Origin: a bacterium
GTDB taxonomy: Bacteria; UBP14; UBA6098; B30-G16
Direction of reading: 5' to 3'
Assembly: GCA_003645115.1 (NCBI GenBank)
Contig: QNEG01000002.1
Span: forward strand, 1-26,790
DNA length: 26,790 bases
A model generated the notes under the pieces. It worked only from the letters and a program-made list of their open reading frames with translations, was not told where the DNA came from and searched no databases. Of this stretch, positions 26,531-26,790 are shown one piece after another; position 1 is the first letter of the stretch; every line of letters starts with the position of its first letter. Position numbers and translations under genes: made by a program.

Positions 26531-26589
26531 CGAGTCTCGATTTGCTATGTTTCATAGAAAAATCTTGCCAAAGCGAGTCTGCTATGTTT
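26531..26589. repeat. Imperfect direct repeat and palindrome upstream of the ABC exporter gene
   Basis: CGAGTCT...GCTATGTTT occurs twice: 26531-26552 with six extra bases in the middle, and 26574-26589 without them. The first copy also overlaps a perfect five-pair inverted repeat CTATG-TTT-CATAG (26545-26557). The pair ends about 10 bases before the ATG at 26600, a position suited to operator sites. Confidence 0.4.
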
Positions 26590-26599
26590 GGTTTATTGT

Positions 26600-26790
26600 A
26601 TGGCTGATAAGAAAAATAAACCATTGAAATTATGGTGGCGAGTATTCTCACAAACTCTTCGCCGATGGCACCTACTGGTGATATCTGTGGTGTCTATGGT
26701 GTTATATGCGATATCCAATCTTGCGATGGTATATATGGTCGGTCCGGTGCTTACTGCATTGTTCGAGCCGCAGGGCGCAACTATCACATC
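26600..26790 (+). CDS. ABC exporter (MsbA-like), N-terminus only, cut by the window edge
   Basis: 63 complete codons from ATG at 26600, open to the end of the window. It starts with a basic segment (MADKKNKPLKLWWRVF, then SQTLRRWH), followed by a hydrophobic helix (LLVISVVSMVLYAISNLAMVYMVGPVL) and LTALFEPQ. This is the typical beginning of the first transmembrane helix of a fused permease-ATPase exporter of the MsbA/lipid-flippase class. The nucleotide-binding domain would lie beyond the window, so the family call rests on this pattern alone. The frame is open back to a TAG at 26555. TTG at 26588 is an alternative start, and no clear ribosome-binding site is seen. Confidence 0.5.
   Translation, partial: MADKKNKPLKLWWRVFSQTLRRWHLLVISVVSMVLYAISNLAMVYMVGPVLTALFEPQGATIT

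Overview
The window looks like a chromosomal piece of an uncultured Gram-negative-type (two-membrane) bacterium. The signs are a lipoprotein signal with a lipobox-like cysteine, an exported protein that looks like an outer-membrane beta-barrel, AxA-type signal peptides and the start of an MsbA-like ABC exporter. Base composition is moderate (mid-40s % GC by eye), and Arg codons are mostly AGA and CGA. I cannot name the taxon. The mix (giant invasin-like Ig arrays, long TPR proteins, kinase-STAND-TPR fusions, a bacterial eRF1-like protein) would fit a candidate phylum of the FCB type, but that is inference. No rRNA, tRNA, CRISPR, insertion sequence or phage gene was seen.

Positions 1-18052 hold one enormous gene read on the + strand. 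As written it is two overlapping frames (3-8198 and 8195-18052), but the reading continues perfectly if a single G is restored at about 8114/8115. The repaired product is about 6016 residues, with its start just outside the window. It begins with a lipoprotein-type signal and is built almost entirely of Ig-like (bacterial Ig / invasin-like) domains. The middle (about 4358-16290) is a run of 40 domains of about 99 residues in which two sub-types alternate strictly, making 20 A-B pairs. Within it an eight-domain block of about 2.4 kb is tandemly duplicated. A different, cysteine-containing multi-domain module occurs twice before the array and, in part, once after it, so it bookends the array.

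Downstream on the same strand lie an exported beta-barrel-like protein (18122-18925) and, 4 bases later, an exported 795-residue TPR protein (18930-21317). They probably form an operon with the giant lipoprotein and may help to place or anchor it. After a 153-base gap with a palindrome overlapping a promoter-like sequence comes a cytosolic Ser/Thr kinase fused to a STAND-type ATPase, a winged-helix-like region and TPRs (21471-24005). Its catalytic loop lacks the usual lysine.

The interval 24006-24295 separates convergent genes and is rich in small hairpins. On the minus strand, a bacterial eRF1/Vms1-like release-factor homologue (26195 to 25161) is followed 31 bases later by a membrane-anchored HExxH metallopeptidase (25129 to 24296), probably one transcript. 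Upstream of it is a 56-codon cysteine-rich open frame (26499 to 26329) that resembles a zinc ribbon. The window ends inside the first transmembrane segment(s) of an ABC exporter on the + strand (from 26600).
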